Counted from the first letter of the stretch, positions 51,628 to 59,958 are shown. The stretch is DNA of 64,000 nt from Pedobacter frigiditerrae (GCF_032678705.1 NZ_JAVTSS010000002.1:744001-808000), one strand, 5' to 3'. Numbers and translations are program-made. Notes: generated by a model from the sequence alone, not told the origin.

Positions 51628-52287
51628 ATGACCATACATAAAGAAGGCTACACTAGCCTCGCACTTACCGTTTTATTTATCATGTTGCTTAATGCATTTG
51701 TAGATTACAAATTCGCAGACGTGGTTTGGTTGCGTTGGTTTATCTATATTTTATCCTTCGCTTTATTTATTATTGTTTTACAGTTTTTTAGAAATCCTTC
51801 TCGGACATTTACATCAGGCGAAAACTTGGTTATTTGCCCAGCAGATGGTAAAGTTGTAGTAATTGAAGAAACTGAAGAAGGTGAATACTTTAAGGACAAA
51901 CGCCTGCAGGTATCTATTTTCATGTCACCTGTAAATGTGCATATTAACCGTAACCCAATTTCTGGTGTAGTTAAGTTTTTCAAATATCATCCTGGTAAAT
52001 ATTTAGCTGCTTGGAACCCAAAATCGAGCACCGAAAATGAGCGCACCACTACTGTTGTAGAGCATGCAAACGGTACACCCGTATTGTTCAGACAAATTGC
52101 TGGAGCATTAGCTCGTAGAATTGTTTGGTACATTAAAGAAGGCGACCAAGTGGTACAGACAGAACAGTTTGGCTTTATTAAATTTGGTTCTAGGGTTGAT
52201 ATTTTCTTGCCAATCGGCACTAAAGTTAACTTACAATTAGACCAAGTTGTTAAAGGCGGAATTACCATTTTAGCAGAGTTAGGCTAA
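51628..52287 (+). CDS. psd: Phosphatidylserine decarboxylase
   Basis: Makes phosphatidylethanolamine from phosphatidylserine; a membrane enzyme with a pyruvoyl group made by self-cleavage. The 219-residue archaeal-type form has one or two N-terminal helices (about 10-27, 33-52), VHINRNPISGVVKFFKYHPG, AGALARRIVWYIKEGD and FIKFGSRVDIFLP, where the Gly-Ser is the cleavage site. Length is normal for this short type. Confidence 0.95.
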   Translation: MTIHKEGYTSLALTVLFIMLLNAFVDYKFADVVWLRWFIYILSFALFIIVLQFFRNPSRTFTSGENLVICPADGKVVVIEETEEGEYFKDKRLQVSIFMSPVNVHINRNPISGVVKFFKYHPGKYLAAWNPKSSTENERTTTVVEHANGTPVLFRQIAGALARRIVWYIKEGDQVVQTEQFGFIKFGSRVDIFLPIGTKVNLQLDQVVKGGITILAELG

Positions 52288-52328
52288 TAAAGTTCGTCAT
52301 TGCGAGCCTCTGTTTTTCACAGGGCGAA

Positions 52329-52349
52329 GCCTGCCTGCGGTAGGCAGGC
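52329..52349. repeat. GC-rich palindrome
   Basis: GCCTGCCT, five bases, then AGGCAGGC: a perfect 8-bp stem. A shorter relative lies at 16811-16827. Confidence 0.85.
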
Positions 52350-52580
52350 AATCTCATTCGTGGATTTTTTTTAGAAAAACAATAGTCAGTAATTCTTGGC
52401 TATTGCAGTCCCGCTTTACGTTCCAAGTTTTTTTGGGGGTTCATCAAAGTCATCCGATGAATATATGGCAAAACAAAAAAGCTTTCCACTTCAATCGGGT
52501 TTATATTACAAAGTTAGTGGGTCTTGGCGGGTTTCAGCTTTAAATAGTTTCAAAGCATTTCGTTAAAATCTAATAAATTA

Positions 52581-52701
52581 CGTCATTGAGAGGAGGAACG
52601 ACGTGGCAATCTGCTAAGAGCGATAGGATAAATAGAATTCCAAACCTTGCCCGCAAAAGCAGATTGCTTCGGGCGATGAAAAATCGACCCTCGCAATGAC
52701 G
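52581..52701. repeat. Family A element, 121 bp
   Basis: Starts CGTCATTGAGAGG and ends CCTCGCAATGACG, close to the ends of the 19274-19373 element. The inside also holds AGATTGCTTCGGGCGATG, related to the other copies. Confidence 0.7.
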
Positions 52702-52802
52702 CCTAATTTAGAAATGCCTGCAGATCTTGGCGGGTTGCAGCCCTAAATAGTAGCACAAACCTCAGTTCTCTAAACGGGATTGTTGCGGTATCCTTTTTTT
52801 AT

Positions 52803-52826
52803 TGTCATCCTGAGCGTAGTCGAAGG
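52803..52826 (+). repeat. Intergenic repeat family D, copy 1
   Basis: 24 bases beginning TGTCATCCTGAGCGTAGTCG; the exact reverse complement is at 60742-60765. Confidence 0.85.
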
Positions 52827-53012
52827 AAGATAAAAAAAGATTTAGCATATAGCCCGACGAACGTTAAGCTAAGCGCTGGATTTGCTTTTCAAATCTAAAA
52901 AAATATCGTCAGTCTGATTATGTTATGAACAGAGCGAAGCCTGTAATCTCAAGATTAATTCTTCTCAGAGATTCTTCGCTGTGCTCTGAATGACAAAAAT
53001 TCTACCTTATTT

Positions 53013-54140
53013 CTAAGACTTCTTCTCGCCAACAGTTCTTTGCGTAGGATAGGCGAATTCTGAACCGTTTTTGCCTACAATTTCAATGATTTTGAAATTA
53101 ACCTCTTCTTTAATTTTAAGGTAATTATTGTACTCGATATTTTCTACCAAATACAAAATCTGAATGTTTAATGCAGAATCTGCGAAACTATCGAACGTAA
53201 CAGATGTATCTGTTATTTGTGTGTTTTGCGCTAAAAAAGAACCAATTTCAGCAATGATTTTCTTAATCATTTCAGAATCTGTTTCGTAAGTAATGCCTAT
53301 GTTAAATTTAACCCTTCGGAAATTTCTACGCGTCATGTTTTCTAAAACGCCATCTATCATTGCTCGGTTTGGGATGATGATAGTTGTTTTATCTGTACTG
53401 CGCAAAACCGTGCTCCTGAAGCCAACCTTTTCAATTGTTCCTTCAACTCCATCAACCTTAACTAAATCGCCAACAGTAAAAGGCTTATCTATGAAAATTG
53501 TAAACGACGCAATTAAATTTTCTAAGGTTTCCTTTGCGGCCAAGGCAATAGCAATACCGCCAATACCCAAACCAGTTATTAAGCTTAGTGCATTAACTTC
53601 GAATACATAACCCAATAAAACAAAAAACCCAATAAAGTAAATAACAAACTTAAATAGCTCCTTTAAAAAAGGAACCAATTGGTCGTCTGCCTTATTCTCA
53701 GATTTGATGGCCTTGTAAGTAAATACGTGTGCTACAAAATCTATTATCCTTAAAATAATCCAGAAAAAAGAAAGGATAATAAGGAACAAAAACGTCTTAT
53801 CTAACAATTCACCGAGCGTAAATGGCTGTAATATTTTAACGTTATTTACCTGCTTGTTGAAGTGAAACACCACAACTTCTAGCGGGTGTTTTAATTGATT
53901 AATCGCTAAATATAAAGTAGCAAGCGTTATAAAAAACTCAAAAGGCTTTAATAATAAAGCAATGAATGTGTCTATTTTAACTTCCTCGGCAAATTTTTTG
54001 AACAGTCTAAAAAGAAGCTGACTTAATCTTCTAGAAACGAATCTTTTTAAGATAAGGCCTAGTAAAATAATGCCTCCAAACAAGCAATATGCTTTTACGG
54101 TGTTGCCCCAAATTACCTGTTCAAAAAATTGATTATCCAT
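53013..54140 (-). CDS. Mechanosensitive ion channel (MscS family)
   Basis: A 375-residue inner-membrane channel that opens under membrane tension. It has at least four N-terminal helices, then the pore helix with GLGIGGIAIALAAKETLENL, the beta domain FTVGDLVKVDGVEGTIEKVGFRSTVLRSTDKTTIIIPN and a C-terminal alpha/beta part. It begins one base after the dehydrogenase gene stop, so the two form a unit. Confidence 0.93.
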   Translation of the reverse strand: MDNQFFEQVIWGNTVKAYCLFGGIILLGLILKRFVSRRLSQLLFRLFKKFAEEVKIDTFIALLLKPFEFFITLATLYLAINQLKHPLEVVVFHFNKQVNNVKILQPFTLGELLDKTFLFLIILSFFWIILRIIDFVAHVFTYKAIKSENKADDQLVPFLKELFKFVIYFIGFFVLLGYVFEVNALSLITGLGIGGIAIALAAKETLENLIASFTIFIDKPFTVGDLVKVDGVEGTIEKVGFRSTVLRSTDKTTIIIPNRAMIDGVLENMTRRNFRRVKFNIGITYETDSEMIKKIIAEIGSFLAQNTQITDTSVTFDSFADSALNIQILYLVENIEYNNYLKIKEEVNFKIIEIVGKNGSEFAYPTQRTVGEKKS

Positions 54141-54141
54141 T

Positions 54142-55368
54142 TTATACTAATTGTTTCAACGCAATTTCAAATGCGGTGCTTGATAAATTTGTTCTTTTAT
54201 TTGAAGTATTATAAACCGCTTGTAATGCATTGTGAATGATGTTAGACGCATCAGAGAAAATTGCATCGTCGCTCATTTCTACGTTGCGTTGCATTAAATA
54301 AGCAAAAACCCTAGCCATACCACAGTTTGCAATAAAATCTGGAATAACTGCCACATGATTATCAGTGTGCTCCATGATACTGCCAAAGAATATCTCTTTG
54401 TCGGCAAAAGGAACATTAGCGCCACAAGCAATTACTTCTAAACCCGCAGCAATCATTTTATCTACTTCGGCTTGTTGCACCAATCTAGATGAAGCTGCTG
54501 GCACAAAAATCTCAGCACCTACATTCCAAATTTGTTCGCTAGCTTCTGCAAAAGGAATTAAATTATCAGCAACCAATGTATTATTAACACGGTTATTGAA
54601 CAATGTTTTAATTTCTTGCTCAGTAAACCCTTCTGGTTTAATTAATCCACCAACACGGTCAATAATGCCGACAATTTTAACGCCTTGTTGCGCCAAGTAA
54701 TATCCTGCAGCTGCAGCAACATTACCCCAACCTTGGATAATCGCTTTTTTTCCTGCAATTTCTCCGCCCCAAATATTATAATAATGTCTTATCGATTCAG
54801 AAACACCGTAACCCGTAATCATATCGGCTACTTTATATTTTCTCTTAATATCTGGTGTATAATCTAAATCTTCCAATACTTTAGAAACGCCATAACGTAA
54901 TTGGCCAATTTGGTGAATACGTTCGTTTTCTCTAGCTTGATAATGGCCACTAATTACGCCTTCTTGTGGATGCCACAAACCATAACTTTCTGTTATGGGA
55001 ATAACCTCGTGTATTTCGTCTATGTTTAAATCTCCACCAGTACCATAATAACTTTTTAACAAAGGCATTACAGCTTTGTACCAACGCTCTAGCACTTCTT
55101 TTTTACGAGGGTCGGCTGGGTCGAAGTTAATACCAGATTTTGCACCACCTATTGGTGGACCAGAAACGGTAAACTTTACTTCCATTGTTTTGGCTAACGA
55201 TTCAACTTCGCGTTTATCCAACCCTTTTCTCATTCTTGTTCCGCCACCTGCAGCACCGCCACGCAACGAATTGATAACAACCCATCCTTCTGCCTCAGAT
55301 TCTTTGTCTTTCCATTCAAAAACAATCTCTGGCTGTTTTTCTTCGTATTTTTTTAATAAGTCTTTCAT
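54142..55368 (-). CDS. Glu/Leu/Phe/Val dehydrogenase
   Basis: NAD(P)-dependent amino-acid dehydrogenase. From ATG 55368 the protein is 408 residues and starts MKDLLKKYEEKQPEIVFEW; a TTG 24 bases earlier lies in the promoter box. It shows GGAAGGGTRMR, the catalytic-lysine motif PIGGAKSGINFDP, the domain SYYGTGGDLNIDE and the nucleotide-binding GWGNVAAAAGYYL. The specific substrate (leucine or glutamate) is not clear. First gene of a unit with MscS. Confidence 0.92.
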   Translation of the reverse strand: MKDLLKKYEEKQPEIVFEWKDKESEAEGWVVINSLRGGAAGGGTRMRKGLDKREVESLAKTMEVKFTVSGPPIGGAKSGINFDPADPRKKEVLERWYKAVMPLLKSYYGTGGDLNIDEIHEVIPITESYGLWHPQEGVISGHYQARENERIHQIGQLRYGVSKVLEDLDYTPDIKRKYKVADMITGYGVSESIRHYYNIWGGEIAGKKAIIQGWGNVAAAAGYYLAQQGVKIVGIIDRVGGLIKPEGFTEQEIKTLFNNRVNNTLVADNLIPFAEASEQIWNVGAEIFVPAASSRLVQQAEVDKMIAAGLEVIACGANVPFADKEIFFGSIMEHTDNHVAVIPDFIANCGMARVFAYLMQRNVEMSDDAIFSDASNIIHNALQAVYNTSNKRTNLSSTAFEIALKQLV

Positions 55369-55389
55369 TACATTTTCTATTTGGTGGCG

Positions 55390-55397
55390 CAAAGATA
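55390..55397 (-). promoter_or_regulatory. Promoter -7 box for the dehydrogenase gene
   Basis: Reverse-strand TATCTTTG, 21 nt before the ATG. Confidence 0.65.
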
Positions 55398-55406
55398 AAA
55401 CAAAAA

Positions 55407-55434
55407 AACCTCCACGAAACTAATCGTGAAGGTT
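55407..55434 (-). terminator. Terminator after rplS
   Basis: An 11-bp stem AACCTCCACGA (55407-55417) and TCGTGAAGGTT (55424-55434) with one mismatch; seven T's follow on the reverse strand. Confidence 0.88.
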
Positions 55435-55454
55435 ATATATCTTGCTAAAGAATA

Positions 55455-55802
55455 TTATTTTCTTAAAGACTTGATACGAGCAGCTTTACCAGTTAATTCA
55501 CGTAAATAGAACAATTTAGCTCTACGCACTTTACCGTGACTGTTAACTTCTACTTTATCAATATTTGGAGAATTGATTGGGAAGATACGCTCTACTCCAA
55601 CTCCATTACTCATCTTACGAACAGTAAACGTTTCATTAGCACCAGCGCTGTTACGTTGAATAACAACACCTTGATAAATTTGAATACGTTCTTTATTACC
55701 TTCGCGAATTTTATAGTGTACACTAATTGTATCTCCTGATTTGAAAGAAGGAAACTCATTTTTCGCGATTACCTGCTCTTCTACAAATTTTACTAAATCC
55801 AT
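55455..55802 (-). CDS. rplS: 50S ribosomal protein L19
   Basis: A 115-residue protein of the large-subunit interface. It shows [54 protein letters not shown] and the basic end [20 protein letters not shown]. It is the last gene of the rpsP-rimM-trmD-rplS group, 213 bp after trmD, with a hairpin in the leader. Confidence 0.97.
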   Translation of the reverse strand: MDLVKFVEEQVIAKNEFPSFKSGDTISVHYKIREGNKERIQIYQGVVIQRNSAGANETFTVRKMSNGVGVERIFPINSPNIDKVEVNSHGKVRRAKLFYLRELTGKAARIKSLRK

Positions 55803-55819
55803 GATTTTAAGCTATTAAG

Positions 55820-55844
55820 CCGATTTTTTGTTGTTTAAAATCGG
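55820..55844 (-). promoter_or_regulatory. Hairpin in the rplS leader
   Basis: CCGATTTT (55820-55827) and AAAATCGG (55837-55844) form a perfect 8-bp stem 17 nt before the rplS ATG. It could be an L19 autoregulatory site (inference). Confidence 0.4.
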
Positions 55845-56015
55845 ACTGCAATATTAGGAATTTTATTTTAAAAATAAAAGTGGAATTCAAAATAAATTTA
55901 TTTTTTAACAAACGGCGATTTTTCCACAAAACTGAAGGGTTGAGTTGTGGAAACGTTAAGGTGTTTAGATGTACTATTAAGGCGGCTAAACAACTCCACA
56001 AACAAACGGCTCAAC

Positions 56016-56690
56016 CTATTTCAGCAAGTCTGGCCTGCGCTCTTGTGTCCGTTTAACCGCCTCATCGTGCCGCCACTCGTTTATCTTTGCCTCATGCCCA
56101 CTCAACAACACATCGGGAACCTTGTGCCCTCTCCACTCCGCTGGTCGTGTGTATAAAGGTGCGTCTAACAAATCTCCTTGAAAACTGTCTGATAGTGCAG
56201 AGGTTTCATCATTTAAAACTCCAGGTACTAATCTCACCACTGCATCAACCACAACTGCAGCAGGTAATTCTCCGCCAGATAAAACATAATCACCAATAGA
56301 AATTTCACGAGTTACATAAATATCTCTTATGCGTTGGTCAATGCCTTTGTAATGCCCACATAAAATGATGATGTTTTTTTGAATAGAAAGCTGATTAGCA
56401 ATTCCCTGATTTAAAGTTTCGCCATCTGGTGTCATGAAAATAATTTCATCGTATGTTCTTTCGCTTTGCAATTTTTCTATACAAAGCGCAAAAGGTTCAA
56501 CAGACATGATCATCCCGCTACCACCGCCATAAGGATAATCATCCACACTTTTCTGTTTGTTGGTGGCGTAATCTCTTAAATTATGCACCACAATTTCTGC
56601 CACACCTTTTTTTTGAGCTCGTTGCAAAATAGAATGAGCAAAAGGACTGGTCAATAAATCTGGTAAAACTGAAATGATATCGAAACGCAT
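56016..56690 (-). CDS. trmD: tRNA (guanine-37-N1)-methyltransferase
   Basis: Methylates G37 of tRNAs, which prevents frameshifting. The 224-residue SPOUT enzyme has [80 protein letters not shown], the knot and SAM-binding motifs. A TATCTTTG box ends 4 nt before its ATG, so it does not depend on the upstream genes. Second of three genes kept from the canonical S16 operon downstream of the insertion. Confidence 0.97.
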   Translation of the reverse strand: MRFDIISVLPDLLTSPFAHSILQRAQKKGVAEIVVHNLRDYATNKQKSVDDYPYGGGSGMIMSVEPFALCIEKLQSERTYDEIIFMTPDGETLNQGIANQLSIQKNIIILCGHYKGIDQRIRDIYVTREISIGDYVLSGGELPAAVVVDAVVRLVPGVLNDETSALSDSFQGDLLDAPLYTRPAEWRGHKVPDVLLSGHEAKINEWRHDEAVKRTQERRPDLLK

Positions 56691-56694
56691 GCTG

Positions 56695-56702
56695 CAAAGA
56701 TA
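56695..56702 (-). promoter_or_regulatory. Promoter -7 box for trmD, very short leader
   Basis: Reverse-strand TATCTTTG (TAnnTTTG) ending 4 nt before the ATG. Confidence 0.6.
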
Positions 56703-56795
56703 TGGAAAATGGAAGACGTAAAAGGAAAGATGTGTTTAAGGTGATAAAATAGTTGTCTTAGTTACATTGTCCATCTTCCCTTTTACATTTTACAT

Positions 56796-56996
56796 TTAAT
56801 CTTCTTCTTCCAATTGAAAAACTTCTTCAACTGGCACCTCAAAAACCTTTGCCATTTTTAAAGCCAACACAGTTGATGGAACATATTTTCCAGACTCTAT
56901 GGTATTAATAGTTTGACGAGAAACTTGGATTAAATCTGCCAATTCAGCCTGAGTTATATTTTTTATTGCTCTTTGTACCCTTAGATTATTTTTCAT
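56796..56996 (-). CDS. XRE-type HTH regulator, small
   Basis: A 66-residue helix-turn-helix protein of the YozG/Cro type: MKNNLRVQRAIKNITQAELA, DLIQVSRQTINTIESGKYVP (recognition helix) and LKMAKVFEVPVEEVFQLEEED. It overlaps the membrane protein gene by 11 bp, so the pair is made together. This pairing of a small XRE regulator with a helix-rich membrane protein is common in Bacteroidota and Firmicutes; the role is unknown but resembles a membrane-sensing switch. Confidence 0.92.
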   Translation of the reverse strand: MKNNLRVQRAIKNITQAELADLIQVSRQTINTIESGKYVPSTVLALKMAKVFEVPVEEVFQLEEED

Positions 56997-57864
56997 AACT
57001 CATTCCTCCCTCAAAAGTATTTAATAATTTATTGTTTTTGTAATTGATAAATTCCATTCTAATAATGAAAAATAGCAGTAATGATATTTGAGCAAATAAT
57101 AGAACCAGCAAAAAGTTTAATGAATAAAACAGAATGGTTGCTAAAAGCAGAACGCCATAATTAAAGTAAACTGCTAGCTGTAGGTTCTCTAACCTTTGTT
57201 GCATCATCATTTCATCTTCAATTTTATGGCGTGAAAATGTCCAAAGCATAAACCCAATTACTAAAGCCAGGTAAGACGAAGCAGAAAAAGTGTCTGACAA
57301 ATCTTTTGTTTTAATTACCGTTACTAAAACGAATACCACCAAACTTATGAGCGAAAGAAAAATGCCAATTTTCCGATATGAATTAGACAAAAATTTTGGT
57401 TGTGACATAAGATAGCTCTCCTTGTTAACATGCATCAAATAATTATATCGAATTATGAAAATAACCAAGGGTGTAAATAAGTTTATTTCAGAAGCATGCT
57501 CACCTATAAAAGGAATCTCTCCTATTGTAATACTAAATAAAAGGCCTAAGATGTATAGAAAGTAATAAATCATGATACTCCAGTAAAGGGAGTTCAATCT
57601 TAATTTTGCGCTTAATTCATCTTCTTTTTTATTTCTAGAAAACGCTATTAAAATCAATCCACCTACTACTAAAAAAATCGCAAGTTCATTCGTAAAGTTT
57701 TCAAATGATGGTTGAAAAAGGTCATTTTTTTCTCGCATCTTAAACCCAAAACCAGGAATTTCGTATTTATTAATCGTGTATAAATAACCCAAGATAAATC
57801 CTGGGATTGATAATAAGTAACCAACAATAGCACACCATGTTGGGAACAGGAATTTACTTTTCAT
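56986..57864 (-). CDS. Internally duplicated membrane protein of an XRE pair
   Basis: 292 residues with about eight membrane helices. The two halves are related: FSRNKKEDELSAKLRLNSLY in the first and FSRHKIEDEMMMQQRLENLQ in the second sit after a helix, and each half ends with FxxxxxFIIRxxxxxx. The usual family member is a single copy of about 140 residues. The cytoplasmic EDE...R loop may contact the XRE partner (inference). It is preceded by a good promoter and a dyad. Confidence 0.82.
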   Translation of the reverse strand: MKSKFLFPTWCAIVGYLLSIPGFILGYLYTINKYEIPGFGFKMREKNDLFQPSFENFTNELAIFLVVGGLILIAFSRNKKEDELSAKLRLNSLYWSIMIYYFLYILGLLFSITIGEIPFIGEHASEINLFTPLVIFIIRYNYLMHVNKESYLMSQPKFLSNSYRKIGIFLSLISLVVFVLVTVIKTKDLSDTFSASSYLALVIGFMLWTFSRHKIEDEMMMQQRLENLQLAVYFNYGVLLLATILFYSLNFLLVLLFAQISLLLFFIIRMEFINYKNNKLLNTFEGGMSYEK

Positions 57865-57922
57865 TTTAAAATCTTTTTAAGTTCTACATTAGACTACAAG
57901 ATTGCGCATCAAGTTTGTTTGA

Positions 57923-57955
57923 ACAAATGTAAAACATATTTGTCATTAATGTCAA
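57923..57955 (-). promoter_or_regulatory. Promoter and dyad of the XRE cassette
   Basis: Reverse-strand TACATTTG at 57924-57931 with TTG at 57953-57955 (21-bp spacing). Over it lies ACAAATGT (57923-57930) / ATATTTGT (57936-57943), 7 of 8 bases complementary, a possible site for the XRE protein. Confidence 0.5.
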
Positions 57956-58006
57956 GTATTTTTTACTAAAAGATTATATTATTTTACAAAAAGTCTTGAA
58001 AAGTGC

Positions 58007-58651
58007 TTAAATAGTCCACTGGTCGTGGATAATAGCTACTAAAAAATATTGCCCATCAGTTTTTTCGAATACCAATCTGAGGCTCGTCCAATCCATTCCG
58101 TTGTTTTTTTGGTCAAAACCACTAAAGTGATAATCAATAAAATGATGATTCGGATAAACTGTTTTTAGGTTATTTAGCGAATTCCCTTGTTTCATGATTT
58201 GGTCAAAACCTATTGCTTCAGCGTTAAGGTAATCGGCATTATAACCAAATTTTTTAAGATAGTTTGGAACTGAAAGCTTAATAGGATCACCCGTTCCATC
58301 ATAACTTCCCCAAGTTAAAATCCATTTTTTGTTAATGGATTCCAGAAAATCATCAGGTGTTAATTTTTTACTTTTGGCAGTATCTATAAATCCATAAGGA
58401 GAAAAAAGAACACCGTCACTTGAAAAATACTTAACTAATTCGGGATAATTTTTTTCTTTTAGGAAGATCAGAATTTGTCTACCTGTGGCCTTAATCGAAT
58501 CTTGTAGACTTAAGCCATCTTCATCTTTCGACATTTCTACTTTAGAAGAGGTATCAACGGTTGATGGAGGTGTTTCTTTCTTGCTTTCTTTTGGGTTGTT
58601 ACAGCCCCAGAAAACAAATAACAATAAGCTAAAGGGAATTAAGCGTTTCAT
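58007..58651 (-). CDS. Lipoprotein, hypothetical
   Basis: 214 residues from MKRLIPFSLLLFVFWGC (lipobox, Cys17), then a Ser/Thr/Lys-rich linker and a domain of about 150 residues with a Trp-rich core (WILTWGSYDGTGDPIKL, YHFSGFDQKNNGMDWTSLRLVFEKTDGQYFLVAI). I do not recognise a family, though the end resembles the closing strands of NTF2-like folds. It follows rimM by 37 bp and is the first of three genes separating rimM from trmD. Confidence 0.78.
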   Translation of the reverse strand: MKRLIPFSLLLFVFWGCNNPKESKKETPPSTVDTSSKVEMSKDEDGLSLQDSIKATGRQILIFLKEKNYPELVKYFSSDGVLFSPYGFIDTAKSKKLTPDDFLESINKKWILTWGSYDGTGDPIKLSVPNYLKKFGYNADYLNAEAIGFDQIMKQGNSLNNLKTVYPNHHFIDYHFSGFDQKNNGMDWTSLRLVFEKTDGQYFLVAIIHDQWTI

Positions 58652-58688
58652 AACAATAGAACGTTTAAAACGCGTCAATGTTTATAAA

Positions 58689-59216
58689 CTAAGCATTTAA
58701 ATAAAGGTCAAGCAATCCTTCTGGTAAATCTACCAACAAAGTTTTCTCCTCTTCATCAATTTCAATAATCATATCCTCATTTAAAGGGAACAAAATTTCT
58801 TTCTCTTTATAAAGTAGAGTAGCTACAAATTGTTGCGGATATTCGTGAACTTCCAAAATCTCTCCCAATTCGCCTTGAGTTTCATCAGTTACTGTAAACC
58901 CTTTTAAATCTTCATAACCAAAATCATCTTCATCACGCTCTGGCATTTTGCTCAACGGCATATAGATTTTCTTTTTAACCAATGCTTGCGCTTTGTCTAT
59001 ATGGTCTAGGTCCTCAAAATAAAAAAGACCTGTATTATTTGGATACAGTTTATGAGACTCCACAAAAAACGGAACCATCTTGCCGTTCATGTCAGCAAAA
59101 ACAACATCTAAATCTAAATCTTCATAAGCATCAAATTCAAAATACAATTGCACCTCGCCTTTTAGGCCTTTGGTTTTAGTAATGTAACCGATATAAAACG
59201 CTTCTTCTTTTTGCAT
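58689..59216 (-). CDS. rimM: Ribosome maturation factor RimM
   Basis: Binds S19 and helps mature the 30S head. The 175-residue protein starts MQKEEAFYIGYITKTKGLKGEVQLYFEF, has PFFVESHKLYPNNTGLFYFED and, in the C-terminal PRC domain, DLKGFTVTDETQGELGEILEV, and ends LLVDLPEGLLDLYL. It follows rpsP by 91 bp that hold a terminator-like hairpin and a short CCCC repeat just before the ATG. Confidence 0.95.
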   Translation of the reverse strand: MQKEEAFYIGYITKTKGLKGEVQLYFEFDAYEDLDLDVVFADMNGKMVPFFVESHKLYPNNTGLFYFEDLDHIDKAQALVKKKIYMPLSKMPERDEDDFGYEDLKGFTVTDETQGELGEILEVHEYPQQFVATLLYKEKEILFPLNEDMIIEIDEEEKTLLVDLPEGLLDLYLNA

Positions 59217-59221
59217 GGTAA

Positions 59222-59246
59222 AAGTCCCCATCAGGGGATTTAGGGG
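59222..59246. repeat. CCCC-type intergenic repeat, copy 2
   Basis: Close to the copy at 42055-42080. Read on the reverse strand, CCCCTGATGGGG lies 6 nt before the rimM ATG and may fold over the translation start. Confidence 0.7.
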
Positions 59247-59257
59247 TTAAATAAAAA

Positions 59258-59283
59258 TAGCGTCCCGAAAATTCGGAACGCTA
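59258..59283 (-). terminator. Terminator or attenuator between rpsP and rimM
   Basis: 12-bp stem TAGCGTCCCGAA (59258-59269) and TTCGGAACGCTA (59272-59283) with one mismatch and two loop bases; the reverse-strand transcript continues TTTTTATTT. It could reduce read-through into rimM. Confidence 0.75.
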
Positions 59284-59307
59284 TCACAAGTTAAAACAAA
59301 TCTATGA

Positions 59308-59958
59308 TTATGCTTCTTCTTTTTTCTCTTCTTCAGTCGAAGCCTCAGCAGCAGGAGTTTCTTCAGCAACCGGAGCCTCTTCAGCTACAGCAGCAGTTTC
59401 TTCAACAGCTGGAGTTTCTGCTACCACTTCTTCAGTTGCAGCTTCAGCAGCAGGAGCTTCTTCAGCAACTACTTCTTCTTCAACAACCTCTTCAGCTACA
59501 GGCGCATTTTTCAACGCAATTGCAGCAGCACGGTCAGCATTTTTCTTAGCTTCAGCAGCTAAAGCAGCTTTTTTAGCTTCACCTTTAGTAGAACTTAAGC
59601 TTTCTTTTTTACCTTCGATTTGGCCACCTTTAGCTTCTAACCATTGAGCAAATTTAGCATCTGCTTGTTCTTCTGTTAAAGCGCCTTTTTTAACTCCACC
59701 TTGTAAGTGTTTTTTGTACAAAACACCTTTGTAAGAAAGAATAGCACGAGCCGTATCAGTTGGTTGTGCACCTTTGTTTACCCAGTCTAAAGTTTTGTCG
59801 AAGTTAATTTCGATAGTTGCAGGATTGGTGTTTGGGTTATAAGAACCTAAACGCTCAATAAATTTACCATCTCTTGGAGAGCGAGAATCCGCTACTACCA
59901 CGTGGAAAAAAGGTTTCCCTTTTTTACCGAATCTTTGCAATCTGATTTTAGTTGCCAT
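59308..59958 (-). CDS. rpsP: 30S ribosomal protein S16 with long acidic tail
   Basis: The first 85 or so residues are normal S16 ([42 protein letters not shown]). The 216-residue product then carries about 130 extra residues: a basic Ala/Lys part ([18 protein letters not shown]) and a very acidic Ala/Glu/Val tail of about 60 residues. Tails are known in S16 of this phylum, but this one is long. It has a well-spaced promoter (60017-60047) with a GC-rich hairpin in the leader. Confidence 0.95.
   Translation of the reverse strand: MATKIRLQRFGKKGKPFFHVVVADSRSPRDGKFIERLGSYNPNTNPATIEINFDKTLDWVNKGAQPTDTARAILSYKGVLYKKHLQGGVKKGALTEEQADAKFAQWLEAKGGQIEGKKESLSSTKGEAKKAALAAEAKKNADRAAAIALKNAPVAEEVVEEEVVAEEAPAAEAATEEVVAETPAVEETAAVAEEAPVAEETPAAEASTEEEKKEEA

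Larger units (their letters stand above)
52288..53012. other. Repeat-rich gap after psd
   Basis: 725 bp with no convincing gene. It contains parts of several repeat families: a left end of family A at 52295-52306, the GC palindrome at 52329-52349, a complete family A element at 52581-52701, and a family D motif at 52803-52826. Confidence 0.75.

Noticed and set aside
55369..55392. Earlier TTG start for the amino-acid dehydrogenase
   Set aside because: It lies within the promoter box TATCTTTG; the ATG at 55368 fits the family N-terminus.
56796..57864. XRE/membrane pair as a toxin-antitoxin system
   Set aside because: The overlap and size order fit only loosely; the membrane protein has eight helices and no toxin motif, so a sensor pair is more likely.
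59304..59549. Open frame on the + strand rich in Leu and Gln opposite rpsP
   Set aside because: It is the shadow of the Ala/Glu-rich S16 tail on the other strand; the composition follows from the repeats.
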